64,000 bases of DNA, taken from a virus. The stretch is taken from positions 1 to 64,000 of IMG/VR virus record IMGVR_UViG_3300027734_000045, one strand, 5' to 3'. How positions within the stretch are numbered: position 1 is the stretch's first letter; each line of letters begins with the position of its first letter. The notes beneath the pieces were generated by a model that was given only the letters and a program-made list of their open reading frames with translations, was not told where the DNA came from and searched no databases. Position numbers and translations under genes: made by a program. This document shows, in pieces, positions 8,309 through 15,280 of the stretch.

Positions 8309-9031
8309 TTGAACGACTACGGGGACTACTGGAGCAAGAACACCTTTGCGGCGGCAGAGAGAGTTAGGACCATTAGAAGTCTGCTAAACCTAAAAAACGC
8401 CAGCAGTGTTAGATACGCCAGATTTGGAAGCGCTGGAGATGGTGGTTACGTTTTAGTAGACGACATCCCTTCTGGAGTCTCTTTGGTGTCGTATGGAGTT
8501 GACGTAAACGTAGACTTTGAAAAGCATCTAAGCGACCTAGGTTGCCAGGTAGTGATGTACGACGACTCTGTTGACGGACCGCCGATTGAAATTGACGCGG
8601 TGTTCCATAAGAAGAGAATTGGAGTCCACGCTGGAGAAATCAAGATAGATGAAACTCTAACTGATAACTGTATTCTAAAGATAGACATTGAGGGTTCTGA
8701 GTGGGACGTGCTGGCTGAGGCTAAGGACCTAGGCAAGTGCCGTCAAATAACTATAGAGGCTCACTGGATGCTTGACATAGTGTATGACGCTTTCTACTAT
8801 AAGGTAGTTGAGGCTCTTGAAAATCTAAACAGAACGCACTTTCCAGTGTGGCTGCACGCCAACAACGACCAACCACTGGGAGTTATTGGCGGGCAACCGG
8901 TTCCAAACGTCTTTGAGGTGTTGTTTCTCAATAGAAAAATCTACTCGTACACGGAGGTAGTAGACAGATTCGTTAAGCTAAATGCTCCAAATAATCCGGC
9001 GTTTCCGGACATATGTTTATCGTTTCCATAG
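8309..9031 (+). CDS. FkbM-type SAM-dependent methyltransferase
   Basis: 240 residues from a TTG start one base after the preceding stop. It contains GDGGYVLVDD near the N-terminus and the hallmark CILKIDIEGSEWDVL with the acidic SAM-binding segment, as in FkbM-like enzymes that methylate sugars or small molecules. The C-terminal part has FEVLFLNRKIY, also typical of this group. In phages such enzymes may modify glycans on virions or host surface; the substrate cannot be told. Strong family match, weak substrate knowledge. Confidence 0.8.
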   Translation: MNDYGDYWSKNTFAAAERVRTIRSLLNLKNASSVRYARFGSAGDGGYVLVDDIPSGVSLVSYGVDVNVDFEKHLSDLGCQVVMYDDSVDGPPIEIDAVFHKKRIGVHAGEIKIDETLTDNCILKIDIEGSEWDVLAEAKDLGKCRQITIEAHWMLDIVYDAFYYKVVEALENLNRTHFPVWLHANNDQPLGVIGGQPVPNVFEVLFLNRKIYSYTEVVDRFVKLNAPNNPAFPDICLSFP

Positions 9032-9040
9032 AAAACAGTG

Positions 9041-9046
9041 TATAAT
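9041..9046 (+). promoter_or_regulatory. tmRNA promoter -10
   Basis: AGTGTATAATCG with TATAAT at 9041-9046 sits 42 bases before the mature tmRNA 5' end. Confidence 0.6.
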
Positions 9047-9087
9047 CGTATTGCACCAAAAATTGACAACTAAATAGAGAACAACAA

Positions 9088-9434
9088 GGGGATGACTGGT
9101 TTCGACAGTTGTCTTGATGTTAGTGAAGCAAGCCGAGACGGCCACGCACTTGTAAGTGTGGCAAAAACATAAATGCTGAATCTCGTTCCGCATTCGCTTT
9201 AGCAGCGTAATCTAATTACAACGCTTCGGCCCCTAACAAAGCACTAGTTCTAGGTGGGCAGTTAGGTCTTAAATAAATAGAACAAAACAAAGACTTTTCC
9301 CACGGAGTCTTAAAATCGTGGTAACGTCTAGACGGGTCTGGTAGGTTGTCCGTCTAGTCGCACCTAATCTACCTAAGCTTGTAGAAGAATAACTGAACGT
9401 CAATTGGACCGGGGTTCGATTCCCCGCATCTCCA
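9088..9434 (+). ncRNA. ssrA: transfer-messenger RNA (tmRNA)
   Basis: The 5' end GGGGATG pairs with CATCTCC at 9427-9433 to form the tRNA-like acceptor stem, and the T arm is CCGGGGTTCGATTCCCCG. The tag frame can be read from GGC at 9160 to TAA at 9208-9210 as GKNINAESRSAFALAA; the AFALAA ending is the degradation signal seen in actinobacterial tags. CCA is not encoded. tmRNA rescues stalled ribosomes and tags unfinished proteins for proteolysis by Clp. A phage-encoded copy could replace the host one during infection. The exact resume codon is inferred. Confidence 0.93.
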
Positions 9435-9493
9435 CGCTTGTAGACAAAGGAGCGTAAAGCGGTCTACCCGTCCTAGGCAACGGAAATCTCCAA

Positions 9494-9559
9494 GGACTGG
9501 CATAGCCAAGGTGCTATGAGTCAACTCTCGAAGTTGGTAGTGCAAATCTACACAGTCCA
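9494..9559 (+). tRNA. tRNA-like sequence, possibly degenerate
   Basis: A 6-bp acceptor (GGACTG / CAGTCC), a D-arm like hairpin (TAGC..GCTA), a middle hairpin (TCAAC / GTTGG) and a T-arm like hairpin (GTAG..CTAC) occur in tRNA order. But position 33 of the loop would be C, the T-loop is TGCAAAT, and the molecule is only 66 bases. It may be a decayed tRNA or a tRNA mimic; the identity cannot be assigned. Confidence 0.35.
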
Positions 9560-9629
9560 CTGCCACGGTATGGCAACTAGCCGTGGATAACTCCGCCTGT
9601 TGTTTCGTCATCAGGAATAGTTGCACTAA

Positions 9630-9700
9630 TGGTTCTAAGTGTTACGGCAGCACGGCGGTCTCCAACACCGCAGGCCTGGGTTCGACTCCCAGAGAACCGG
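9630..9700 (+). tRNA. tRNA-Trp (CCA)
   Basis: Acceptor GGTTCT / AGAACC (plus a terminal wobble), short D stem GTG/CAC, anticodon stem GCGGT/ACCGC with loop CTCCAAC (anticodon CCA at 9662-9664), and T arm CTGGG-TTCGACT-CCCAG. CCA end is not encoded. The D stem is only 3 bp and position 8 is A, so it is somewhat unusual. Confidence 0.75.
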
Positions 9701-9834
9701 CGAAGCTCATAGACATAAACTAATTAGCTCATGGAGCACTTGTCTATTGACGTGGTTAGGATGCATCCGGTTGCAAACGGTCTCCTATAAAGCGTCAGAT
9801 CGCGCCGGCTGGTTGAGCTAGGAAGGTGCCGGCG

Positions 9835-9931
9835 GAACTAAATGGGGATGCTCCTCCTCTGCTTCGGGAGAGATGTTTGACCGCTTCGGCGGCAGGCGTG
9901 AGAGAGGTCGGTTCGAGACCGACGTAGTTCG
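9835..9931 (+). tRNA. tRNA-Ser-like (GCT), long variable arm, shortened D arm
   Basis: Acceptor GAACTA / TAGTTC, T arm GTCGG-TTCGAGA-CCGAC, and an anticodon stem CTCCT/GGGAG with loop CTGCTTC (anticodon GCT). A long variable arm folds as a 9-bp hairpin with a TTCG loop, as expected for a type II tRNA. The segment where the D arm should be has only about 11 bases, and position 37 is T. It is either an aberrant serine tRNA or a relic. Confidence 0.5.
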
Positions 9932-10001
9932 CTTGTATAATAGTAAATAGAAAACCTAGCACTGCTCCAATATAAAGCACGATAGTACAATAAGATGATG
10001 T

Positions 10002-10031
10002 ATAAACTTAGGTTTATCTTTATAGGATAGA
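10002..10031 (+). promoter_or_regulatory. promoter with inverted repeat before 10066
   Basis: A perfect inverted repeat ATAAAC-TTAG-GTTTAT (10002-10017) overlaps the -35 area of a TATAGGATAGA box (10021-10031). The same TATAGGATAGA occurs near 19466. It likely drives the small-gene operon that starts at 10066. Confidence 0.5.
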
Positions 10032-10065
10032 CACTAAGGAATGACCAATAGACATAAGGAGACCA

Positions 10066-10293
10066 ATGAACAACGAGAACAACTTTGAACAGCAGATGGA
10101 GATAGATGACATCGTAGATGGCATCATGGCTGATAACGAAAAACGAGTGCAAGAGATGGCAAGTAATCTTGTGAAGGAAATAATCAAGCAGGAGCACGCT
10201 AGAATCGCTGAGATAGTTGAAGATTACTTTGGTTCAAACCCGATGACACAAGAAATCGTCGACCTAATAAAAGGTAAATCTCCTAATGTGTAA
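10066..10293 (+). CDS. small helical protein of the 10-11.5 kb paralogous set
   Basis: 75 residues, acidic N-terminus (NNENNFEQQMEIDDIVDGIM), long helix, and an ending EIVDLIKGKSPNV that matches the ALIKGE/ELIKGE endings of its neighbours. An AAGGAG site precedes the ATG. It is the first gene of an operon in which stops and starts overlap. Function unknown. Confidence 0.65.
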   Translation: MNNENNFEQQMEIDDIVDGIMADNEKRVQEMASNLVKEIIKQEHARIAEIVEDYFGSNPMTQEIVDLIKGKSPNV

Positions 10294-10558
10294 TGGAAAC
10301 TGCGTCTGCGGACAAGAAGCCAACGAAGACAAGACCGCGAGCCGTGGCGCGGCTATTCCAGTAGTTAGTGCTGCAGAAATGAGCTGGCTTAGACAAGGAC
10401 TTGAAGAGGGCAAGTATCGCGAGCGCGAACGCCTCGTGCAGCTGCTACAAAAGGAATTCAACTCATCGACTACTCTCGATGAAATTATAGAACTTATCAA
10501 TGACGAAACAACAAACAACAACACAAAGGAGATACAAAATGAAAAAGACAACAGCTAA
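10286..10558 (+). CDS. small protein of the paralogous set, with N-terminal cysteines
   Basis: 90 residues, overlapping the upstream gene by 8 bases. MCNGNCVCGQEA gives a CxxxCxC cluster that may bind metal. The core GLEEGKYRERERLVQLLQKE followed by LDEIIELINDE matches the family pattern of the neighbours (G..EG...ERERI..LL ... D.I.LI...). Its own end overlaps the next gene's start region. No known function. Confidence 0.65.
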   Translation: MCNGNCVCGQEANEDKTASRGAAIPVVSAAEMSWLRQGLEEGKYRERERLVQLLQKEFNSSTTLDEIIELINDETTNNNTKEIQNEKDNS

Positions 10559-10781
10559 GCAAAAGAGCACCGAGGCTTACGACTGGTTCGTAAACAAGTA
10601 CACCAAGCGTGGCTACCGTTCATTGAGCCACTTTGCCGAGGAGACTGGCATGCAGAAGTCTAGCCTAAGCAGATACTTCCACCTTGAGCGTCAGATTCCA
10701 TCTGGCACAGTTGGCAAGCTTTGCGCTATCCTAAACGTAAAGCCTACTGAACTACTAACCGTAATCGGCGCACTAGACTAG
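10539..10781 (+). CDS. XRE/Cro-like helix-turn-helix regulator
   Basis: Start at 10539 chosen because AAAGGAGATACAAA precedes this ATG. The 80-residue protein reads ...SLSHFAEETGMQKSSLSRYF..., a compact HTH, then IPSGTVGKLCAILNVKPTEL, typical of Cro/C1-type repressors. It sits inside the operon and is probably an early regulator of the phage. Confidence 0.8.
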   Translation: MKKTTAKQKSTEAYDWFVNKYTKRGYRSLSHFAEETGMQKSSLSRYFHLERQIPSGTVGKLCAILNVKPTELLTVIGALD

Positions 10782-10987
10782 TGAGCAGTGGCATACCTGG
10801 TTCGATGACGGACATTGCGTTTGGCGCGGGGGAAATTGCTGCGCGTGTCCGCATCGCCGGGTTGCTGCGAGCCGAAATTGAACGGGTTAGTAATCCGATG
10901 ATGGTTGACCGCGAGTACCTAGACGGGCTTGAGGCAGCACTTGAGATAGTTGAAGAGTTTAAGGTTGCCGAACATGGAAAACGCTAA
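10781..10987 (+). CDS. small protein of the paralogous set
   Basis: GTG start overlaps the preceding stop (TAGTG), which suggests coupled translation; an ATG eight codons later (10805) is the alternative. The 68 residues include GAGEIAARVRIAGLLRAEIE and a middle DREYLDGLEAALEIV, a variant of the G..E.A.R.RI..LL plus C-terminal helix pattern, but it lacks the KGE ending. Function unknown. Confidence 0.55.
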   Translation: MSSGIPGSMTDIAFGAGEIAARVRIAGLLRAEIERVSNPMMVDREYLDGLEAALEIVEEFKVAEHGKR

Positions 10988-11153
10988 GGCCTTTGTTCTT
11001 GGATTTGAGGCTGGAGAAGCAGCCGAGAAGGAGCGCATTGTGAAGTTGCTGAGTGGTATTGCTTGGGCAAGTATCTGTAAGACTAATGATGAATCTCGCG
11101 TGGTCGGCACTAGAGACTTGATTGCTCTTATCAAAGGAGAGACGAATGAATGA
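10974..11153 (+). CDS. small protein of the paralogous set
   Basis: 59 residues starting MENAKAFVLGFEAGEAAEKE, continuing RIVKLLSG and ending LIALIKGETNE. This is the clearest form of the shared pattern: Gly-rich helix, E-K/R-E-R-I-V-K-L-L, then a D.IALIKGE tail. It overlaps both neighbours by 8-14 bases. Start chosen at the internal ATG that gives the family N-terminus. Confidence 0.65.
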   Translation: MENAKAFVLGFEAGEAAEKERIVKLLSGIAWASICKTNDESRVVGTRDLIALIKGETNE

Positions 11154-11370
11154 CTACCCACATGACCCGGAGCAAGAAGCTATTGATATTAGACGAGGAA
11201 TTGTTCGTCAACAGCAAGCTTCATATGAAAGCTTTATTAAAACAGAAGAACGTACTCGCATCATAAACCTGCTAGTAGAGAGCAGTAAATGCACTTTGGA
11301 TGGTGGGCATAATCAACTTGGCTATTGTTTTTGCGAGGCTGTAGAGCTTATTAAGGGAGAGAACAAATGA
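11146..11370 (+). CDS. small protein of the paralogous set
   Basis: 74 residues (MNDYPHDPEQEAIDIRRGIV...). Contains ERTRIINLLVESSKC and ends CEAVELIKGENK, matching the family pattern. AAAGGAGAGACG precedes the ATG at 11146, which overlaps the upstream stop by 8 bases. Function unknown. Confidence 0.65.
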   Translation: MNDYPHDPEQEAIDIRRGIVRQQQASYESFIKTEERTRIINLLVESSKCTLDGGHNQLGYCFCEAVELIKGENK

Positions 11371-11549
11371 GCGGTATTGAAGCCTACGATTTGGGTAGAG
11401 AAGATGGGGCTGCTGAAGAGCGCAAGCGCATCCTGGATTGGCTTGAAAAGAATCGTACAGGAATTGAAATAGACGATGGCGTGTTTATGTACCGAGACCA
11501 CTTCCGTTCTGAAGACATCATTGCCTTTATCAAGGGAGAAACTGAATGA
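11367..11549 (+). CDS. small protein of the paralogous set
   Basis: 60 residues: YDLGREDGAAEERKRILDWL in the N-terminal half and EDIIAFIKGETE at the end. ATGA overlap with the upstream stop and a GGGAGAG ribosome site. Same layout as the genes at 10974 and 11146. Function unknown. Confidence 0.65.
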   Translation: MSGIEAYDLGREDGAAEERKRILDWLEKNRTGIEIDDGVFMYRDHFRSEDIIAFIKGETE

Positions 11550-11869
11550 GCGAAAAAGTAAATACACATAGGATTTGGGAATGTGTCAAAGACGACGTGG
11601 ACTTAGCCAAAGAGTTTGGTGAGCACGAATTTGAGACGCAACGCTTGGTGGTGCGGACTGCTCACTCTTACATAATGCGACGAGACGACCTGCACCTTCA
11701 ACTAAAGACCTTGTACAAAAACATCTCTCAAACTGAACTTACTGATGAAGAATTTGGTGAGGCTATTGCATCACTTGAGCATCTTACCAAGGAGGCAATG
11801 CTTTTGCTACGCAGAGATGAAGAAATAACTGAAGTAATCTGGAAGATGATGGAGCCGATAAATGAATGA
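11546..11869 (+). CDS. unknown helical protein, 107 residues
   Basis: ATGA overlap with the upstream stop. Predicted mostly helical by composition (EEFGEAIASLEHLTKEAMLLLRR), neutral to acidic, no cysteines apart from one. No family recognised. It belongs to the same operon and overlaps the next start by 8 bases. Confidence 0.6.
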   Translation: MSEKVNTHRIWECVKDDVDLAKEFGEHEFETQRLVVRTAHSYIMRRDDLHLQLKTLYKNISQTELTDEEFGEAIASLEHLTKEAMLLLRRDEEITEVIWKMMEPINE

Positions 11870-12050
11870 CAAAGTAAGTAAAAAAGAGATTCTGGTATTT
11901 GCTGGGATTTTCACTGTGATGATTGGAGCCCTGATTTACGGGTTCTTTTTCGCAGGTGCTGGACAGGTAGACAACTGCTGGGACAAGTACACGACTGAGC
12001 AGGAAGCAATAATGAACTGCGAAACTCACGGACCAATTGAGGAGGACTAG
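11862..12050 (+). CDS. single-span membrane protein, 62 residues
   Basis: The segment ILVFAGIFTVMIGALIYGFF is a clear transmembrane helix. A short tail with two cysteines (DNCWDK..., NCETHG) follows, probably on the outer side given the lysines before the helix. Unknown role; could act on the host membrane. Confidence 0.6.
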   Translation: MNDKVSKKEILVFAGIFTVMIGALIYGFFFAGAGQVDNCWDKYTTEQEAIMNCETHGPIEED

Positions 12051-12251
12051 ATGAAAGAACTAATAGTGATGATGGAGCCGATGGCAGAGTCTAGTGATGT
12101 CGGTCTACAAATCTTTGGCGCCGTTGTGGTGTCTGTATTTTTGACCACGCTGGTAGTCTCATTGGCGGCCGCTGTAATTAACCGGGCTGAAGCGATTAGA
12201 CGACTAGAGCAGGAGATAAAGAGGTTAACAGATGTCATCGCCAATAAGTAA
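12051..12251 (+). CDS. membrane-anchored coiled-coil protein, 66 residues
   Basis: Starts directly after the previous stop. One hydrophobic helix (IFGAVVVSVFLTTLVVSLAA) followed by a heptad-like RAEAIRRLEQEIKRLTDVI. The layout resembles phage Rz-type or holin-like proteins, but there is no lysis gene beside it. Overlaps the next gene by 20 bases. Confidence 0.55.
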   Translation: MKELIVMMEPMAESSDVGLQIFGAVVVSVFLTTLVVSLAAAVINRAEAIRRLEQEIKRLTDVIANK

Positions 12252-12594
12252 GCTGCCTGACAAGATAAAGATTGGTCCACAGTACTTTACCGTAGAGCAG
12301 AGAAACCGTAACGAGGACGCCACTCTTAACGATGGCGCGTACGGATACACTATTGACGATGGCAACATAATAGTCTTAGACCAAGGCGTAAGCAAAACTA
12401 AGAAACAGGTCACGCTGCTTCATGAAATCATGCACAGCATTAGGATGATAAACGACGCGTTCCCTAAGCCGGGCAAGGAAGATGACTTTGAAGCGTGGGA
12501 GCACTTCTTTATCGCCATGTGGGAGTCTAACCTTTTGATGGTGCTAAAGGATAATCCAAAACTAACTGATTGGTTGCTAGACAAAAATGAATAA
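12232..12594 (+). CDS. ImmA/IrrE-like metallopeptidase
   Basis: The 120-residue protein contains LLHEIMHSIRMINDAF, an HExxH zinc-protease motif, and a later acidic helix (DDFEAWEHFFIAMWES). IrrE/ImmA proteases often cleave phage or ICE repressors, and an XRE-type repressor-like gene lies at 10539. Whether that is the target is a guess. It overlaps the upstream gene by 20 bases. Confidence 0.75.
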   Translation: MSSPISKLPDKIKIGPQYFTVEQRNRNEDATLNDGAYGYTIDDGNIIVLDQGVSKTKKQVTLLHEIMHSIRMINDAFPKPGKEDDFEAWEHFFIAMWESNLLMVLKDNPKLTDWLLDKNE

Positions 12595-12778
12595 AAAAGA
12601 TGTAGTCTTGGCGCTTACTTTTTGGGTAGGCTATACTTCTATAATCGCTGGACTGTACGCGGCAGCGGCTAACTGGGAAGCACATTCTATAATTGGCGGA
12701 ACCTTTTTTGTGATTATCTCTAGTTGTCTTATAACTGCTTTGACAGTTGGAAGTCAAAACAAAGATAGAGATGACTGA
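12587..12778 (+). CDS. two-span membrane protein, 63 residues
   Basis: Two hydrophobic segments (VVLALTFWVGYTSIIAGLYA and GGTFFVIISSCLITALTV) with short charged ends. Overlaps upstream and downstream genes by 8 bases each. No known family. Confidence 0.55.
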   Translation: MNKKDVVLALTFWVGYTSIIAGLYAAAANWEAHSIIGGTFFVIISSCLITALTVGSQNKDRDD

Positions 12779-13445
12779 CGCCGCTACGAGTGGTGACCCA
12801 GGAATTGCGCTACTATACGCTCGTGTCTCTACGCAACTACAGGTAAATGACGGCGTCTCTCTTGACGTTCAAGAACGCTCACTGCGAGCCGCGGCCAGTT
12901 TGGCTGGGTTCGACAAGATGGAACTTGTCCGCGAAGAGGGTCGCTCAGGCAAAAGCATTAGCGGACGACCAGCGCTTACTGAGAGCTTGCGTAGATTAGA
13001 CGCAGGCGAGGCACAGGCGCTGTTCGTGACGCGCATCGATAGGCTTGCAAGAAGCACCAAGGACTTCCTGTCAATAGTTGATAGGGCAAATACAAATGGC
13101 TGGCGCATCGTGATGTTAGACCTAAACCTAGACACCTTGACTTATCAGGGAAGATTTGTAGTGACCATCATGTCAGCGCTTGCTGAGATGGAACGCGCCA
13201 TCATCGCTGAGCGTCAAAAGGACGTGCACAAGGATAGGCGAGACCGTGGAATCAAGTGGGGAGTGGACATGGGTCCGATGAACAAAACCCCGCAGGAGAT
13301 AAAGGATTACATCGCTAAACTGCGAGCCGCTGGCATGAGCTACGCTAAGATAGCGGATAGACTAAACGCAGACGAGACACCTACTCAGAATGGAAGACGT
13401 TGGTACGCAACAACGGTGAAAAACATCTATGACACAATCAAGTGA
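12771..13445 (+). CDS. small serine recombinase (resolvase/invertase family)
   Basis: 224 residues. ALLYARVSTQLQ holds the catalytic serine (Ser20), and RIDRLARS plus EMERAIIAERQK are further motifs of the resolvase core. The C-terminal part (AAGMSYAKIADRLNADETPT) is a helix-turn-helix. It lacks the long domains of serine integrases, so it more likely resolves or inverts DNA than integrates. The ATG at 12771 is chosen because the longer frame would overlap the previous gene by 32 bases. Confidence 0.88.
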   Translation: MTDAATSGDPGIALLYARVSTQLQVNDGVSLDVQERSLRAAASLAGFDKMELVREEGRSGKSISGRPALTESLRRLDAGEAQALFVTRIDRLARSTKDFLSIVDRANTNGWRIVMLDLNLDTLTYQGRFVVTIMSALAEMERAIIAERQKDVHKDRRDRGIKWGVDMGPMNKTPQEIKDYIAKLRAAGMSYAKIADRLNADETPTQNGRRWYATTVKNIYDTIK

Positions 13446-13452
13446 GGAAGAC

Positions 13453-13560
13453 ATGAAGCTAAAGGTAAAGCGGTTCAAGGAAGCTCGGGCAGCTGAAAGA
13501 AAACGTGAGTTTGAAAAGGCTAAGAGAGAACGTAAGAAGAAAGAGAAAAATGAAGGCTAA
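13453..13560 (+). CDS. short lysine-rich peptide, 35 residues
   Basis: Frame MKLKVKRFKEARAAERKRE... with almost half Lys/Arg/Glu, a charged single helix. It overlaps the methyltransferase start by 11 bases and follows the recombinase by 7, with GAGGAAGAC ahead of the ATG. Possibly a DNA-binding or leader peptide. Confidence 0.45.
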   Translation: MKLKVKRFKEARAAERKREFEKAKRERKKKEKNEG

Positions 13561-14830
13561 CTACAAAACAAAGGACGCCGTGGTCTATCACGGCAACTGC
13601 CTTGACGTACTGAAGACCTTGGCTGATAACTCAGTTGACGCCATAATCACCGACCCGCCTTATGACCTGACCGGAGGCGATGGCTCTAAGGGTGGATTCA
13701 TGGGCAACAGTTGGGACGCCACTGGAGTTGCCTTTAGAAAAGAAACTTGGGAGGAGTGCCTGCGCGTACTAAAACCTGGCGGGCATCTACTTTCGTTTGG
13801 AGGAACGCGAACCTGGCACCGCATGGCGACTGCAATCGAGGACGCAGGCTTTGAGATTCGCGACAACATCATGTGGATTTATGGAAAGGCATTTCCAAAG
13901 TCGCACAACATCAGCAAGGCTATCGATAGGAAACTGGGAGCCGTCAGGCAGGTAATCGGAGTCAACAAGAACGTAGTTAGAGAATCAAAGAAACGCGGAG
14001 GAAGCGACTACACTGGTTTCACCAAGGCAAACCCTGAGATTACGGCCGCAGCGACAGACGAAGCTAAACAGTGGGAAGGCTGGGGCACTGCGCTAAAGCC
14101 TTGCGTTGAGCCGATAGTTCTTGCGCGCAAACCGGTTGAAGGCACCGTCGCGGAAAACGTTCTGAAGTGGGGAACAGGTGGAATCAACATCGATGGTTCG
14201 CGCATTCCTGCTGGAGCTAATGAAACATTCGAAAACGTGACAGGGCAACCGATTACAAAACTTGCAACGCGACGAGCCGGCGAGACAGATGAGGAATATG
14301 AGAACAGAGTCAACAACTCTCCAGAGCAACAGGTCGCGCTTGATAAGCTAAAGAACATTGGAAGGTTTCCAGCGAACATCATTCTTGACGAGGAGGCCGC
14401 TGCCTTGATGGATAAGCAAAGTGGACACAGCAAATCAGGTGGTGCGATAAATCGCTGGAAGGGAGGAGCACGACCTTGGGGAGGAGCTGCGGGCAAGGAG
14501 TACGAATCTGTTCCTGGTCCGAGTGACGAAGGTGGAGCATCGAGGTTCTTCTACGTAGCGAAGGCTGGCGCCAAGGACCGCAGTGAGGGTCTAGAGGGAT
14601 TCAAAAATGAGCACCCGACCGTCAAGCCGACTAAGCTAATGCAGTACCTCTGCGACCTAATCACGCCTCCTGGAGGTACAATTCTAGACCCGTTTACCGG
14701 GTCAGGCTCAACGGGCAAAGCTGCTCTGCTAAACGGATACAAGTTTATTGGAATAGAGATGACTGAGGAGTACCTGCCAATAATCGAGGCAAGACTTAAG
14801 CACGCGGCTAAAAACAACCGTGTAAAATAG
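13550..14830 (+). CDS. DNA methyltransferase, N4-cytosine/N6-adenine beta-type
   Basis: 426 residues from the ATG at 13550. DPPY at residues 35-38 is the catalytic motif IV, followed by the C-terminal LDPFTGSGSTGKAAL (motif I) and GIEMTEEYLPI. Motif IV before motif I is the beta-class order. The product would methylate phage DNA to avoid host restriction. No restriction enzyme is next to it, so it is an orphan. The target site cannot be read from sequence. Confidence 0.92.
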   Translation: MKANYKTKDAVVYHGNCLDVLKTLADNSVDAIITDPPYDLTGGDGSKGGFMGNSWDATGVAFRKETWEECLRVLKPGGHLLSFGGTRTWHRMATAIEDAGFEIRDNIMWIYGKAFPKSHNISKAIDRKLGAVRQVIGVNKNVVRESKKRGGSDYTGFTKANPEITAAATDEAKQWEGWGTALKPCVEPIVLARKPVEGTVAENVLKWGTGGINIDGSRIPAGANETFENVTGQPITKLATRRAGETDEEYENRVNNSPEQQVALDKLKNIGRFPANIILDEEAAALMDKQSGHSKSGGAINRWKGGARPWGGAAGKEYESVPGPSDEGGASRFFYVAKAGAKDRSEGLEGFKNEHPTVKPTKLMQYLCDLITPPGGTILDPFTGSGSTGKAALLNGYKFIGIEMTEEYLPIIEARLKHAAKNNRVK

Positions 14831-14857
14831 ACGAGACAAAGAAAGAAAAGGTGCAAG

Positions 14858-15178
14858 ATGACAGTTAAAGAAATACACGCAGACGACTTTATTCCTGAGG
14901 TAGTCCGGGCAGGTGGACTTGTTTTAGTAGACTTCTGGGCTCCGTGGTGCGGACCGTGCAAGATGATGAACCCGGTGTTTGAAGACATCGCTACAGAGTA
15001 CGATGGCGCAATCAAGGTCGTAAAGATAAACGCCGATGAAGCTCCAGAGATGACTCAGGAGTTTGGAATCAGTTCTATTCCGACTACCATTGTTTACAAA
15101 GATGGAGTAAGAGTGAAGACTATTGTTGGAGCAAAGCCTAAGCCGGGTCTACTAAAAGAATTGCAAGATTTTATGTAA
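14858..15178 (+). CDS. trxA: thioredoxin
   Basis: 106 residues with LVDFWAPWCGPCKMM (the CGPC active site), a cis-proline region (GISSIPTTIVY) and normal family length. It may reduce the C-terminal cysteine pair of the phage ribonucleotide reductase at 4426. A GTGTAAAATAG box just upstream (14820s) could be its promoter, and it has an AAAGG ribosome site. It ends before the hairpin terminator at 15227. Confidence 0.95.
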   Translation: MTVKEIHADDFIPEVVRAGGLVLVDFWAPWCGPCKMMNPVFEDIATEYDGAIKVVKINADEAPEMTQEFGISSIPTTIVYKDGVRVKTIVGAKPKPGLLKELQDFM

Positions 15179-15226
15179 GCTTGTGTTATAGTTGTATTGG
15201 ACATGGTGTTGCTGTTGTCCTTCCTT

Positions 15227-15273
15227 AAAAAGATTCCCTCAGGTAGTTGCCCGCCTGAGGGATTTCTTTTTAA
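15227..15273 (+). terminator. intrinsic terminator
   Basis: AAAAAGA-TTCCCTCAGG pairs with CCTGAGGGATTTCTTTTT around a loop of about 10 bases, with T-run at the end. It lies between the thioredoxin and the convergent endolysin and works in both directions. Confidence 0.88.
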
Positions 15274-15280
15274 GAAGTGA

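Noticed and set aside
9740-9800. tRNA-Cys-like anticodon loop TTGCAAA in CCGGTTGCAAACGG
   Set aside because: No T arm, and the stem next to the loop mismatches; I could not fold a full tRNA.
9369-10197. ORFs over the tmRNA/tRNA block
   Set aside because: They overlap the RNA genes and have no coding features.
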